From Thermodesulfobacteriota bacterium (GTDB lineage: Bacteria; Desulfobacterota; DSM-4660; Desulfatiglandales; Desulfatiglandaceae), in contig JANQDY010000062.1 in assembly GCA_028278625.1 (NCBI GenBank), positions 35,000 through 98,999 of the forward strand: a stretch of DNA of 64,000 nucleotides. Reading direction: 5' to 3'. Of the stretch, positions 9,801-17,449 are shown one piece after another; the stretch's first letter is position 1; each line of letters begins with the position of its first letter. A program made the translations under genes and the position numbers. Under the pieces are notes generated by a model that did not search any database, was not told the DNA's origin, and saw nothing but the letters and a program-made list of their open reading frames with translations.

Positions 9801-10210
9801 CGGCCTCCAAACTGAACAGGCGTCATTGCGTCCGGTGTGACAACCGGACAAACGGCTGCGCATCGGCCGCACAGGACGCATTGTTCGGTGTTCACATAGG
9901 TCTCCGGTTGCTCTATCCGGATGCGAAATCCCTGGGGTGAGTGCTTAATACTGGTGACACGTGCCGGAAGCATCAAACGGATATCGGTGTTCCCCAGGAG
10001 ACGGATCAGACCGGGACGATGGGCGAAATTAAAGGGTGCCCCCGAGGGGAGCCGCCATTGTTCGTCGGCCAGCTTCCGGTTCAGGTCCGCATCCCGATCC
10101 ACCAGTGTGATGGGAATACCAAGTTCTCCCAGCTTGTTGGCGGCGGCAATACCGGCCGGATTGGCGCCAATAATGACCACACTATGCAATCTTTCCTTGG
10201 AACGTTTCAT
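6809..10210 (-). CDS. GltD-type flavoprotein / HdrA-like multidomain fusion
   Basis: A 1133-residue protein with an unusual layout. Residues 10-100: FAD-type Rossmann start (IIGANPAG). 111-123: ferredoxin motif CVLCGRCAAVCPV. 150-570: complete glutamate-synthase small-subunit (GltD/NfnB-like) module with CQANCPLG at 154, CGRICTHPCEEAC at 193, FAD site GSGPAG at 250 and a nucleotide site GDGNAA at 389. 630-646: Cys-rich CLQCGICSECLLCTEAC. 741-860: an HdrA-like N-terminal Cys domain (VCRCN, ASCVCC, ETCNLRGE). 890-1000: a second, degenerate Rossmann fold. 1065-1110: two 4Fe-4S motifs. The GltD-type module binds FAD and NAD(P)H in related proteins, so this subunit probably brings pyridine nucleotides to the Hdr assembly. 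It lies 3 bases after korC and 24 before the MvhD-HdrCB gene. Confidence 0.85.
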   Translation of the reverse strand: MKRSKERLHSVVIIGANPAGIAAANKLGELGIPITLVDRDADLNRKLADEQWRLPSGAPFNFAHRPGLIRLLGNTDIRLMLPARVTSIKHSPQGFRIRIEQPETYVNTEQCVLCGRCAAVCPVVTPDAMTPVQFGGRHAIPGRPVVEKRKEPLCQANCPLGVNAQGYVALARAGRYAEALNVVRKDNVLPGICGRICTHPCEEACRRGEMDDPIAIRDIKRFLADLEISESHETTPAKAPFREEAVAIIGSGPAGLAAAAELARLGYQTTVFDKEKKPGGLLRYGIGAHRLPRRILDNDLDYVRNLGVRFETSHPVDLNNDLETLRKKYAAVLATVGAWTDRKLGIPGETLEGVAGCLSFLTRFYRNNGDEQNRSPETDSGNRHIAVIGDGNAAFDLARTLIRRGKRVTLLSWFPENLIPADPHELQGAREEGVKIVDATRVISFEGENGRLKHLRCKATEPGEPDANGIPWPVTIPDAKPFDMPFDEAIVAIGQDGPFMNNDPSNKANCMSGIVINTHGCLSVDDRYKTGIDGFYAAGDGVSGPTTVVQSMAAGRAAARSIHEALSGEMAHLFQSGRPKNGDYPDIPKEIPSLSRPTMPEQQPNVRKSNHSEVAMGLSESQVVFESERCLQCGICSECLLCTEACEAVGAIRHHEEHRENVAHAGVVIIADPDAAPSVKGEDVIRAYGPKAAKPDVNAMVARGFAAAANAMLLLEGGSQRPKGKGVSFFPPDPELSPEIRIGVFVCRCNDSFGWAPEMDRYVEALVRREDISHAQTMTAACIPEGSAGILRTIREKGLTRVVLASCVCCPHDFVCSACTDQRSRLKRALFRGTGISRAMVETCNLRGEVLRRLPDDPSAAIYTFNGLIGRSINRARHLRPLPSPMRDYNFTTAVIGESEAAVVSAQTLASSGYEVFMFGVKEKPLTRVIEHPNIHCFEGSRITDIGGTLGDFQITVKTADFSQVMQVGAIILGEKASGRVPYVHQKGLPNTKLKVNVQKKGVPDIPFHYPGTTPISGLFTTSTPGIQISNRKAGHAAAALAAAVMPRGPRQSKGFTVVVSEDRCRGCGRCIEICPYRAVSFNPNGVGGWHAVVDEALCKGCGNCISVCPSNAADSPYRNQEYLEQVLEEVLL

Positions 10211-10213
10211 CGA

Positions 10214-10825
10214 TCAGGCTCCCCTATTGCCAGATGCCCTTTTTTCCCGTCCTTTTAAAACAGCCTGGCCGTAGTCATATCCCTTGTTGAAAGCTTTGAT
10301 ATTCTTCTTCTCGGTACCTTTTGGCACCGATTCCGTGACGGCATTCTCCGCCCCTTTTACGGATATGGCACCGGTAATTGCCGTAAAAAACCCAAGCATT
10401 ATGATATTGGCCATCATTTTGTGGCCCAGTTCCTCGGCCATGCGTGTGGCGGGAATGGCAAAATATGTTTCATCACTACCCTCTTGAAATAACCTATTGG
10501 GATTCACGAGGTCCTGGTCAATGATCAGAGTGCCATTTTCTTTAATATCTTTAATGAATTTATCGAAACCTCCCTGACTCATACAAACCAGAATATCCGG
10601 ATGTCTCACATATGGATAATGGATGGCGTTGTTGCTGATGATGATCTGGGCACTGCAGGCCCCGCCGCGGGCCTCGGGCCCGTAGGCCTGTACAAGGGTG
10701 CTCTCTTTGTGGTCCCCGATAACTGCTGCTTGGCCCATAATTCGGCCGGCCAGAACAATGCCCTGGCCGCCAAATCCCGTAAAAAGAATCTCGTGCTGGT
10801 TTGGGGCAATGGTTTTGCTGGTCAT
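10214..10825 (-). CDS. korC: 2-oxoacid:ferredoxin oxidoreductase gamma subunit
   Basis: A 203-residue gamma subunit of the pyruvate/2-oxoglutarate:ferredoxin oxidoreductase family. It opens with the family hallmark LFTGFGGQGIVLAGRIMGQAA and continues with VQAYGPEARGGACSAQIIIS. An upstream in-frame extension exists, but ATG 10825 sits one base after the korB stop and begins at the conserved domain, so it is chosen as the start. Together with KorA, KorB and KorD it forms the enzyme that oxidatively decarboxylates a 2-oxoacid to an acyl-CoA and reduces ferredoxin, or runs the reverse carboxylation. Symbols assume 2-oxoglutarate specificity, which sequence alone does not prove. Confidence 0.9.
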   Translation of the reverse strand: MTSKTIAPNQHEILFTGFGGQGIVLAGRIMGQAAVIGDHKESTLVQAYGPEARGGACSAQIIISNNAIHYPYVRHPDILVCMSQGGFDKFIKDIKENGTLIIDQDLVNPNRLFQEGSDETYFAIPATRMAEELGHKMMANIIMLGFFTAITGAISVKGAENAVTESVPKGTEKKNIKAFNKGYDYGQAVLKGREKRASGNRGA

Positions 10826-10826
10826 A

Positions 10827-11681
10827 TCATGCGGCCTTTTCTTCCTCAAAAAGTTCAGGTGGGCGACAGGTGGCATCGTAACGGTCGATGCAGGTGGGAC
10901 GTTCAATATCCACGAATTTTCCCAGTATGACGCCCCGTTCAAAATCGATGTCCAGTTCCGATGGGTGGGTGTCATTTTTGATGATGGTCTTTTCCTGGTA
11001 AAGCCGCAACGAGTCCAGGGCCTTTTCCTTGTTTCTTCGGCCGAAATTGACCGGGCAGGGTGAAAGGATTTCCACAAAAGCGAAACCGCGGTTCAGTAGT
11101 GCGTCTTTAATTGATTCCGTCATTTCGCGGGTATGGAGAATGGTCCAGCGTGAGACGTAGGTGGCCCCGGAGGCATATGCCATAAGCGGCAGATTAAAAG
11201 GACCGTCGGGATTGCCGGCAGGTGTGGTGGTGGTTTTGGAGTCCAGGGGGGTTGTGGCCGCCACCTGGCCCCCGGTCATGCCGTAATTCAGGTTGTTGAC
11301 GCAGACCACGGTGATATCCACATTTCGACGGGCGCCGTGAATAAAGTGGTTGCCACCGATGGCAAACAGATCTCCGTCGCCGCTGAATACGACCACGTTC
11401 AGTTCAGGATTTGCCAGCTTCAATCCCGTTGCAAAGGGGATGGCCCGGCCATGGGTGGCATGGTAAGAGTCCAGCATCACATATCCGGCGCCTCTCGCGC
11501 TACAGCCGATACCAGAAACCATGACGGTCTTTTCAAGATCGATGCCGCTGGCCTTCAGGGCAGTGAGGCAGGCGGCAAACGCTGTTCCGATGCCACAGCC
11601 GGGACACCAGATGTGAGGGATGCGATCCGTTCGAAGCAGATCATCCAAGGGATGTCGTATTTGGCTTTTAGTGGAGGTCAT
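10827..11681 (-). CDS. korB: 2-oxoglutarate:ferredoxin oxidoreductase beta subunit (TPP-binding)
   Basis: A 284-residue thiamine-diphosphate-binding subunit. Visible features are CPGCGIG near residue 28 (cluster-ligand Cys), the TPP signature GDGD...NN (GDGDLFAIGGNHF through VCVNNLNYGMTGGQ), and the conserved ATTPLDSKTTTTPAG. The YGMTGGQ-TTP pattern is typical of KorB-type enzymes. This subunit holds the catalytic centre where the 2-oxoacid is decarboxylated. A GGGAGAG ribosome site lies just ahead of ATG 11681. The gene lies between korA (47 bases upstream) and korC (1 base downstream), the usual order for a kor operon. Confidence 0.93.
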   Translation of the reverse strand: MTSTKSQIRHPLDDLLRTDRIPHIWCPGCGIGTAFAACLTALKASGIDLEKTVMVSGIGCSARGAGYVMLDSYHATHGRAIPFATGLKLANPELNVVVFSGDGDLFAIGGNHFIHGARRNVDITVVCVNNLNYGMTGGQVAATTPLDSKTTTTPAGNPDGPFNLPLMAYASGATYVSRWTILHTREMTESIKDALLNRGFAFVEILSPCPVNFGRRNKEKALDSLRLYQEKTIIKNDTHPSELDIDFERGVILGKFVDIERPTCIDRYDATCRPPELFEEEKAA

Positions 11682-11728
11682 GACGCTCTCCCATTGTTTT
11701 TGAATTGGGTTTTGCCTTCGGCCAACAT

Positions 11729-12874
11729 TCAGAATGCCGTCTTGAGTGTTTCAAGGACACGGTCCGGCGTGATTATGGTGCCGCCGGCATGGCCTACCAG
11801 AAAGCAGGGTGCCTGTCCCCGTGAAGCCCGTTCAACTTCCAGATGTATCTGGCCCAGGTTAATTTCCACGGTAACAAAGCCTTTGACACGGGCCGCAAGC
11901 TTCCGGATGAGTTCCTCCGGAAAGGGCCAGACGGTGATCAGTCGAAGAAGGCCAACCCGGATGCCCTGTTCACGTGCTTCATCCACGGCGGCAAGGCTGG
12001 TTCTGGAAGAAACACCGTAGGAAACGATCACAATTTCCGCATCATCGAGACGGTAGCTCTCCGTTCTTATAATGTCCTTCAGGTTGTTCCGGATTTTACC
12101 AACGAGATGCGTCATCATGGCTTCCTGGCCTTCCACCGACATGTCGGGATACCCTCTCTCATCGTGGGTCAACCCGGTTACGTGGATCCGGTACCCTTCA
12201 CCGGCGATGGCCATGGGCGGAACGCCGTTTTTACCCGGAGCAAACGGTTTAAATCTGTCCTTCCGTCCGCTGGCTCTGGGCCGGGAGACCGTGTGAATGG
12301 CATGAGCCTCGGGAATGACGACCCGTTCGCTCAGGTGACCGATCATTTCATCCGTCATGATCAGAACCGGCACGCGGTAGGTTTCACTGAGGTTGAAGGC
12401 ATGAATGGTCTGGTAAAAGATTTCCTGAGGGGAGGCAGGGGCCATGGCGATGATTTCATAATGACCATGGGAACCCCAGCGGGCCTGCATCATGTCTCCC
12501 TGGGCTCCCAGGGTGGGAAGTCCCGTTGACGGTCCGGCCCTTTGAACATCCACCACAACGCAAGGTGTTTCAGTGCAGACGGCCAAGCCGATGTTCTCCA
12601 GCATCAAGCTGAGTCCGGGTCCGGAGGTGGCCGTCATGCTTTTGACGCCGGCGCAGGACGCTCCCACGATAGAGGCCATGGCAGCAATCTCATCCTCCAT
12701 CTGGATAAATGTACCGCCCACTTCGGGAAGTCTTTCGGAAATGTGTTCGGCGATTTCAGTTGCGGGCGTAATGGGGTAACCGCCGAAAAAACGGCAGCCT
12801 GCCGCCACCGCCCCTTCGGCACAGGCCTCGTCGCCCGTCATGAAATGCTCACCGGTCAGAACTGCGGGTCTCAT
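11729..12874 (-). CDS. korA: 2-oxoglutarate:ferredoxin oxidoreductase alpha subunit
   Basis: A 381-residue alpha subunit (pyrimidine-binding plus transketolase C-terminal-like domains). It shows the family pattern GGYPITPATEIAEHIS near residue 30, the glutamate-containing FIQMEDEIAAMASIVGAS, and TSGPGLSLM. The short form without a fused gamma domain matches KorA of bacteria with four-subunit enzymes. Its partners are korB and korC downstream and the ferredoxin korD upstream. The start ATG 12874 is preceded by GGAGGCGAA. Substrate could be 2-oxoglutarate or a branched-chain 2-oxoacid (VorB is closely related). Confidence 0.92.
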   Translation of the reverse strand: MRPAVLTGEHFMTGDEACAEGAVAAGCRFFGGYPITPATEIAEHISERLPEVGGTFIQMEDEIAAMASIVGASCAGVKSMTATSGPGLSLMLENIGLAVCTETPCVVVDVQRAGPSTGLPTLGAQGDMMQARWGSHGHYEIIAMAPASPQEIFYQTIHAFNLSETYRVPVLIMTDEMIGHLSERVVIPEAHAIHTVSRPRASGRKDRFKPFAPGKNGVPPMAIAGEGYRIHVTGLTHDERGYPDMSVEGQEAMMTHLVGKIRNNLKDIIRTESYRLDDAEIVIVSYGVSSRTSLAAVDEAREQGIRVGLLRLITVWPFPEELIRKLAARVKGFVTVEINLGQIHLEVERASRGQAPCFLVGHAGGTIITPDRVLETLKTAF

Positions 12875-12906
12875 TTCGCCTCCGTTAGATTATTCGTTTG
12901 CAGGCT

Positions 12907-13167
12907 TTAGTCCGTGTCTTCCACCGAATATATGGCAAATTCAGGGCATATGATTTCACAATAATGGCAGTTGACACATTCACCCGGTTTGACCACAAAA
13001 GGGGGATGGTAACCTTTTGTGTTAAACCGCTTGGAGAATTCAAGCACCTTTCTTGGACAGAATTCGATGCAGAATCCACAGCCTTTGCACCGGTCTTCAA
13101 GAATATGCACGATACCGATGGTGGTCTGGATTTCTTCCGAATCTAATGGAACCCGCCATAAAACCAT
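12907..13167 (-). CDS. korD: 2-oxoacid:ferredoxin oxidoreductase delta subunit, 2x[4Fe-4S] ferredoxin
   Basis: An 86-residue ferredoxin-type subunit with two 4Fe-4S motifs, CKGCGFCIEFCP and CVNCHYCEIICP, and the KorD-typical phrase FCPRKVLEFSKRFNTKGYHPP. It passes electrons out of the KorABC core. A longer version using a TTG at 13188 is possible, but ATG 13167 is preferred because GAGG lies nine bases ahead of it. First gene of the eight-gene redox operon; the leader would be about 50 bases if transcription starts near 13218. Confidence 0.92.
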   Translation of the reverse strand: MVLWRVPLDSEEIQTTIGIVHILEDRCKGCGFCIEFCPRKVLEFSKRFNTKGYHPPFVVKPGECVNCHYCEIICPEFAIYSVEDTD

Positions 13168-13224
13168 TGGGTTATTCCTCGAATTCAAACGCCGTTTTTT
13201 TCGTTGCTAATATAAATGTGGTAA

Positions 13225-13252
13225 CCTATAGCAGCGACGGGAAGCATGTCAA
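13225..13252 (-). promoter_or_regulatory. sigma-70-type promoter of the kor/hdr operon
   Basis: On the minus strand TTGACA (13252-13247), a 16-base spacer, and TATAGG (13230-13225) preceded by TG one base upstream, an extended -10. It lies 58 bases upstream of the preferred korD start. Consensus match is good; no mapped transcription start is available. Confidence 0.65.
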
Positions 13253-13309
13253 GCGATAATTCTCTCAAAAGGGATGAATGTTGGGGGATATGGTACTGTT
13301 TTTTAAGGG

Positions 13310-13393
13310 GGTGTCCGTATTATGCCCTGGCGGGGCAGAGTGAGAACCTGATTGTTGCCAGCTTGTCGTCTTTTTGGTAGAAGTACGGACGCC
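13310..13393. repeat. 84-base element bounded by a 10-base inverted repeat
   Basis: GGTGTCCGTA (13310-13319) is matched by TACGGACGCC (13384-13393), an inverted repeat with one G-T position. Inside it, TGCCC-TGGCG-GGGCA (13323-13337) can form a small hairpin. Whether it is a dispersed repeat, an RNA fold in the moxR leader or chance cannot be told from one copy. Confidence 0.4.
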
Positions 13394-13541
13394 TCCCTGT
13401 TTTGAAAACAATTGAAAAACTGCGTCTTCAGTGGTATGGAAATCGAGCGATTATGCGCCCGTGGATATTGCCGTTTTTCTGTTGGCAACATGCAACCGAA
13501 AAGCGCTTGGTTAGATCAAATTAAGGAGAGGTGGCAGCCAA

Positions 13542-14522
13542 ATGGACATTCAGGAAATCACACAGAGAGTGGAGCAGGAAAGCGTTATCATACGCCAGAT
13601 GATGGCCAATATTGAGAAAGTGATCGTCGGTCAAAGGTACCTCATTGAACGAATGATTATCGGACTCCTCTGTGACGGCCACCTGCTGCTGGAAGGACTT
13701 CCCGGTCTCGCCAAGACCACTGCGGTGAAATCTCTGGCCACCACCATTCAAACGACCTTTCAACGGATACAGTTCACGCCGGATCTATTGCCCGCGGATA
13801 TACTGGGAACCCAATACTACCGGCCGGACACCGCCACCTTTGAAATCAAGAAAGGGCCTGTTTTTCACAATATTATTCTGGCCGATGAAATCAACCGTGC
13901 GCCGGCAAAAGTCCAGAGCGCCCTTCTGGAAGCCATGCAGGAACTTCAGATCACCATCGGCGAGACCGAATTTAAACTTGAGAAACCCTTTCTGGTTCTG
14001 GCCACGCAGAATCCCATTGAACAGGAAGGGACTTACCCCCTTCCCGAAGCACAGATCGACCGATTCATGATGAAAATCAAGGTGGACTATCCGTCGGCGG
14101 AGGAAGAGCGGGAGATCATGACCCGCGTTTATGGCGGCGCCGTAGATCAAATGACCGGCGCTGTGGAATGGGACCGGATTGCTCGGGCGGGAAGGACCAT
14201 GCGGGCCATTCACATGGAGGATCGTATCCTGGATTACGTGGTTCGATTGGTGCGTGCCACCCGTGAGCCCGCGGCTTTCGGTCTGGAGCTGGCTCCCATG
14301 ATTCATTATGGGGCATCGCCCCGGGCATCCATCTGGCTGGGCATGGCGGCCAGGGCCCATGCCTTTGTGAGCGGTCGCGGTTACGTAACGCCGCAGGATG
14401 TCAAAACCATGGCGCCGGACATTCTAAGGCACCGCATTATTCTGAGTTATGAGGCGGAAGCCGAGGAGAAAACCACCGACGATCTGATCCAGGTGCTGCT
14501 GGAAAGAATTGAGGTGCCCTGA
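13542..14522 (+). CDS. MoxR-family AAA+ ATPase
   Basis: A 326-residue AAA+ chaperone-like ATPase. The Walker A variant GLPGLAKT is at about 52-59, Walker B IILADEINRAPAKVQ at about 106-120, and sensor 1 region LATQNPIEQEGTYPLPEAQIDRF follows, all hallmarks of MoxR. MoxR ATPases act with VWA-domain proteins encoded alongside, and such proteins follow here. ATG 13542 is preceded by AAGGAGAGG. First gene of an operon of seven tightly packed genes ending at 21768. Confidence 0.94.
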   Translation: MDIQEITQRVEQESVIIRQMMANIEKVIVGQRYLIERMIIGLLCDGHLLLEGLPGLAKTTAVKSLATTIQTTFQRIQFTPDLLPADILGTQYYRPDTATFEIKKGPVFHNIILADEINRAPAKVQSALLEAMQELQITIGETEFKLEKPFLVLATQNPIEQEGTYPLPEAQIDRFMMKIKVDYPSAEEEREIMTRVYGGAVDQMTGAVEWDRIARAGRTMRAIHMEDRILDYVVRLVRATREPAAFGLELAPMIHYGASPRASIWLGMAARAHAFVSGRGYVTPQDVKTMAPDILRHRIILSYEAEAEEKTTDDLIQVLLERIEVP

Positions 14523-14523
14523 G

Positions 14524-15399
14524 ATGCTCCAAGAGGAAGTCCTCAAGAAAATCCAGAGATTTCATTTTACAACCCGCCGCATGGCCAATGACATGTTCGC
14601 CGGGCAGTATGAGAGCGCCTTCAAAGGAAGGGGAATGGAATTTGCCGAAGTGAGGGAATACCAGATCGGTGACGATATCCGTACCATCGACTGGAATGTT
14701 TCGGCGCGCTTCGGTCATCCCTTTGTCAAGGTGTTTCACGAAGAGAGGGAGCTGACGGTGATGTTGGTGCTGGATCTGTCCGGGAGCCACCGGTTCGGAA
14801 CCCGTGGGAAATTCAAACGTGAACTGCTGGCGGAGGTGGCCGGTATGCTGGCATTTCTTGCCATTCGCACCAACGACAAGGTGGGAGCCGTACTTTTCAG
14901 TTCAAAGGTGGAAAAATACATTGCCCCCAAAAAGGGTGCGAGCCACGTGTGGCGCCTCATAAAAGAGGTTTTTACCTATCAGCCCGAGGATTTGCGGACC
15001 GATCTGGACGGCGTTCTGACATTCTTGAACCGTGTGGCCAAGCGCCATGCCATCGTTTTTTTGATTTCCGACTGTATGGACAAAGGGTTTGAAAAATCCC
15101 TTCGGCTGACGTCCAAAAAGCACGATCTCACGGTGATTCGCATCTCCGATCCTGCTGAAGAGAGGCTCCCCAACGTGGGGTATGTCTATTTGAGGGACCC
15201 TGAAACCGGTGTGACCACTCTGGTCAACAGCGGGAGCCGGAAGCTCCGAGATAGGTGGCGGACCCATTTTGAAAGGCAACAGTCCTATTTAAATGAAACA
15301 TTCAAAAAAGCCGGAATTGACCAGGTTCTCCTGACCACGGACGGCCCGGTGGTGGAACCGCTGACACGGCTTTTTGAGAGCAGGAAACGGCGTTTATGA
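14524..15399 (+). CDS. DUF58-domain protein with VWA-like fold
   Basis: A 291-residue protein of the DUF58 family, regularly encoded next to MoxR. The DUF58 signature REYQIGDDIRTIDWNVSAR is seen near residues 45-65, followed by a VWA-like stretch with a MIDAS-type DLSGS near residue 84. An earlier start at 14509 would overlap moxR; ATG 14524 one base after the moxR stop is preferred. The stop TGA overlaps the next gene's ATG. Biochemical role is not established; the family is thought to work with MoxR and Bat proteins in envelope stress or assembly of other proteins. Confidence 0.9.
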   Translation: MLQEEVLKKIQRFHFTTRRMANDMFAGQYESAFKGRGMEFAEVREYQIGDDIRTIDWNVSARFGHPFVKVFHEERELTVMLVLDLSGSHRFGTRGKFKRELLAEVAGMLAFLAIRTNDKVGAVLFSSKVEKYIAPKKGASHVWRLIKEVFTYQPEDLRTDLDGVLTFLNRVAKRHAIVFLISDCMDKGFEKSLRLTSKKHDLTVIRISDPAEERLPNVGYVYLRDPETGVTTLVNSGSRKLRDRWRTHFERQQSYLNETFKKAGIDQVLLTTDGPVVEPLTRLFESRKRRL

Positions 15400-16457
15400 T
15401 GAAGGGTTTAAAAAGGCATCTTTTCTTGTTGACCCCTTGCTTTTTTCTGCTGGCATGGAGTCCGTCGGCTGTCTGCAAAACCGCCGGGTCCGACGCCGAA
15501 ATGACGGCGGTTCTGGTGCCGAACCAGACAAGCGTGGGCGGCATTATTACCCTGACGTTGAAATTTCGCCTCCTTGAAGGTGCACATGTCACGCGCCAAC
15601 AGGCTTTGAAAGGTCTTGAGGGATTTCAGATTCTGGATCGTCAATTGATCCCGGAAGATCCCCTAAAGACAAAGGATGGGGCAAAGACAAAGGGCGGGCC
15701 AAAGCATCAAGACACGCCCATTAGAGGGGAATACCGTGTTCGTCTGCTGGTGAACCGTCTCGAATCGGGGACCATCGGGCCCGTTACCCTCTCATACGTA
15801 ACGGCAGAGGGCGGCAAAGCAGATCTTTCGGCTCCGCCGGTTTCCCTGACGGTTCTGTCCAACCTGGGCGACACCCCTGAAGCGGCAGGTCTGAAACCCA
15901 TCTACGGAATCATCCCTACCCAATCATTCATAATCAAATACCGGTTCTGGATTCTGGGAGGGATTGTGCTCTTGCTCCTTTTGGCGGCGTTTGAGTGGTG
16001 GCTTCGAAACCGGCGCCGAAAATCCGCCTCGGCCGTTGAAACAACACCCCCTGACAAGCTGGCCATGCGGCGCCTTGGGGCACTGGATAAACAAAGACTC
16101 TTTGAGGAGGGCCGGATCAAAGACTTTTACTTCACCTTTTCGGAGATTCTGCGGCAATATCTGGAAGCCATCCGAGGGTTTCCCGCCGCGGAATTCACCC
16201 TTGAAGAGATTACCCGGGCGGTAGAGAAGAAAGAAGATCATCCCCTTCTGGCACTCCTTCGCCGCGCGGACATGATCAAATTCGCCGATCCCATAGCTAC
16301 GCCCGCCGGAAAGGAAGAAGATATGGCGGCGGCATTTGCCTATATTCGCAGTACCCGGGAACAGACCATGACCGAGGCGGCCGCTGAGAGACGGGGCGGA
16401 AAAATATACACCGCCAATGAAATGCCGGCCCATAAAAAGGCGAGGATGCCCTCATGA
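15396..16457 (+). CDS. Bat-operon membrane protein, DUF4381-like
   Basis: A 353-residue protein with an N-terminal signal sequence (hydrophobic LFLLTPCFFLLAW), a periplasmic beta-type domain (about 35-165), a single membrane segment near 190-205 (FWILGGIVLLLLLAAF) followed by RNRRRK, and a cytoplasmic helical domain with FEEGRIKDFYFTFSEILRQYL. The same layout, signal-beta domain-TM-short helical tail, is seen in the larger BatD encoded downstream, so the two look related. It overlaps DUF58 by 4 bases and the next VWA gene by 4 bases (ATGA), implying coupled translation. Confidence 0.78.
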   Translation: MMKGLKRHLFLLTPCFFLLAWSPSAVCKTAGSDAEMTAVLVPNQTSVGGIITLTLKFRLLEGAHVTRQQALKGLEGFQILDRQLIPEDPLKTKDGAKTKGGPKHQDTPIRGEYRVRLLVNRLESGTIGPVTLSYVTAEGGKADLSAPPVSLTVLSNLGDTPEAAGLKPIYGIIPTQSFIIKYRFWILGGIVLLLLLAAFEWWLRNRRRKSASAVETTPPDKLAMRRLGALDKQRLFEEGRIKDFYFTFSEILRQYLEAIRGFPAAEFTLEEITRAVEKKEDHPLLALLRRADMIKFADPIATPAGKEEDMAAAFAYIRSTREQTMTEAAAERRGGKIYTANEMPAHKKARMPS

Positions 16458-17449
16458 TGTTTCGGTTCGCCTATCCCGTTATGCTGCTGCTGGTTCCTTT
16501 GGCGTTGGGATGGCTGGCCTTTGTCTTTGTAAGAAAGCCTGCTGGAATTTCCTATTCCATGGCATCGCAAATGGCGGTTATTTCAGGGGGCGGCAGTCAT
16601 CTGGTGCCCCGTATCCCCACCATTCTTCGGGCCTGTGTGCTGCTGCTGTTGATCCTTTCGGCGGCAAGACCTCAATTGTATAATGTATCCCGGGATGTGC
16701 GCGCCACCGGGGTCGATATCATGCTCTGTCTGGATACTTCCGGTTCCATGCAGGCCCTCGACTTCAAAATGGAAGGGGATGCCGTGACACGCCTTGACGC
16801 GGTCAAGAAGGTGGTGACGGATTTCATTCACAAAAGGGAGAGCGATCGTATCGGATTGGTGGTATTCGGTGAAGAGGCGTTTACCCAGTCGCCCCTGACC
16901 ATTGACAAGGGATTGTTGCTGGATCTGGTGGATCGAATGAAGATCGGCATGGCGGGGGACCGGACGGCTATCGGGAGCGCCATCGCCATCGGAGGCAAGC
17001 GCCTGAAGGATCTGAAAGCCAAGTCAAAAATCCTGATTCTGTTGACAGACGGCCGAAACAATGCCGGGGAAATCAGTCCTCAGGCCGCGGCCCAGGCGGT
17101 TCGGGAGTTTGGCATCAAGCTTTATACCATCGGTGTGGGCGGAAAGGGTCCTGCACCCTTCCGTGTGAAGACCCTTTTCGGCACCCAAGTTGTACGCCAG
17201 CAAGTGGACCTGGACGAAGCGACCTTAATAAATGTGGCGGAAACCGGTGGCGGAAAGTACTTTCGCGCGGCCAACAGCCAGGAACTTCGGCAGGTCTATG
17301 ATATCATCGACCGGGCGGAAAAGACCGATGTAAAAGTGAAAGAGTTCTTTCATTTCAAAGAACTCTACCCCTGGTTTCTGGTGCCTGCCATTGTTCTATT
17401 TTTGCTGGAATTGCTTCTGAAAATCTGGATATTGAGGATCGTTCCATGA
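16454..17449 (+). CDS. batA: BatA-like VWA-domain membrane protein
   Basis: A 331-residue aerotolerance-operon protein. Two N-terminal membrane segments (about 5-24 and 55-75) precede a von Willebrand factor A domain with a full MIDAS set: DTSGS at about 94-98, the Thr in GDRTAIGSAI, and LLTDGRNN. A C-terminal membrane segment (LYPWFLVPAIVLFLLELLL) closes the protein. The domain should therefore face the periplasm or be held at the membrane with metal-dependent ligand binding. ATGA overlaps with both flanking genes. Confidence 0.9.
   Translation: MMFRFAYPVMLLLVPLALGWLAFVFVRKPAGISYSMASQMAVISGGGSHLVPRIPTILRACVLLLLILSAARPQLYNVSRDVRATGVDIMLCLDTSGSMQALDFKMEGDAVTRLDAVKKVVTDFIHKRESDRIGLVVFGEEAFTQSPLTIDKGLLLDLVDRMKIGMAGDRTAIGSAIAIGGKRLKDLKAKSKILILLTDGRNNAGEISPQAAAQAVREFGIKLYTIGVGGKGPAPFRVKTLFGTQVVRQQVDLDEATLINVAETGGGKYFRAANSQELRQVYDIIDRAEKTDVKVKEFFHFKELYPWFLVPAIVLFLLELLLKIWILRIVP

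Larger units (their letters stand above)
13168..13541. other. divergent intergenic region between korD and moxR
   Basis: 374 bases between divergently transcribed operons. The left third carries the kor promoter (listed separately). The middle holds an 84-base stretch bounded by a 10-base inverted repeat (listed separately). The moxR ribosome site AAGGAGAGG lies at the right end. No further gene or RNA is recognised. Confidence 0.7.

Noticed and set aside
10826..11077. 84-residue upstream extension of korC
   Set aside because: It overlaps korB entirely in another frame; ATG 10825 sits at the conserved N-terminus.
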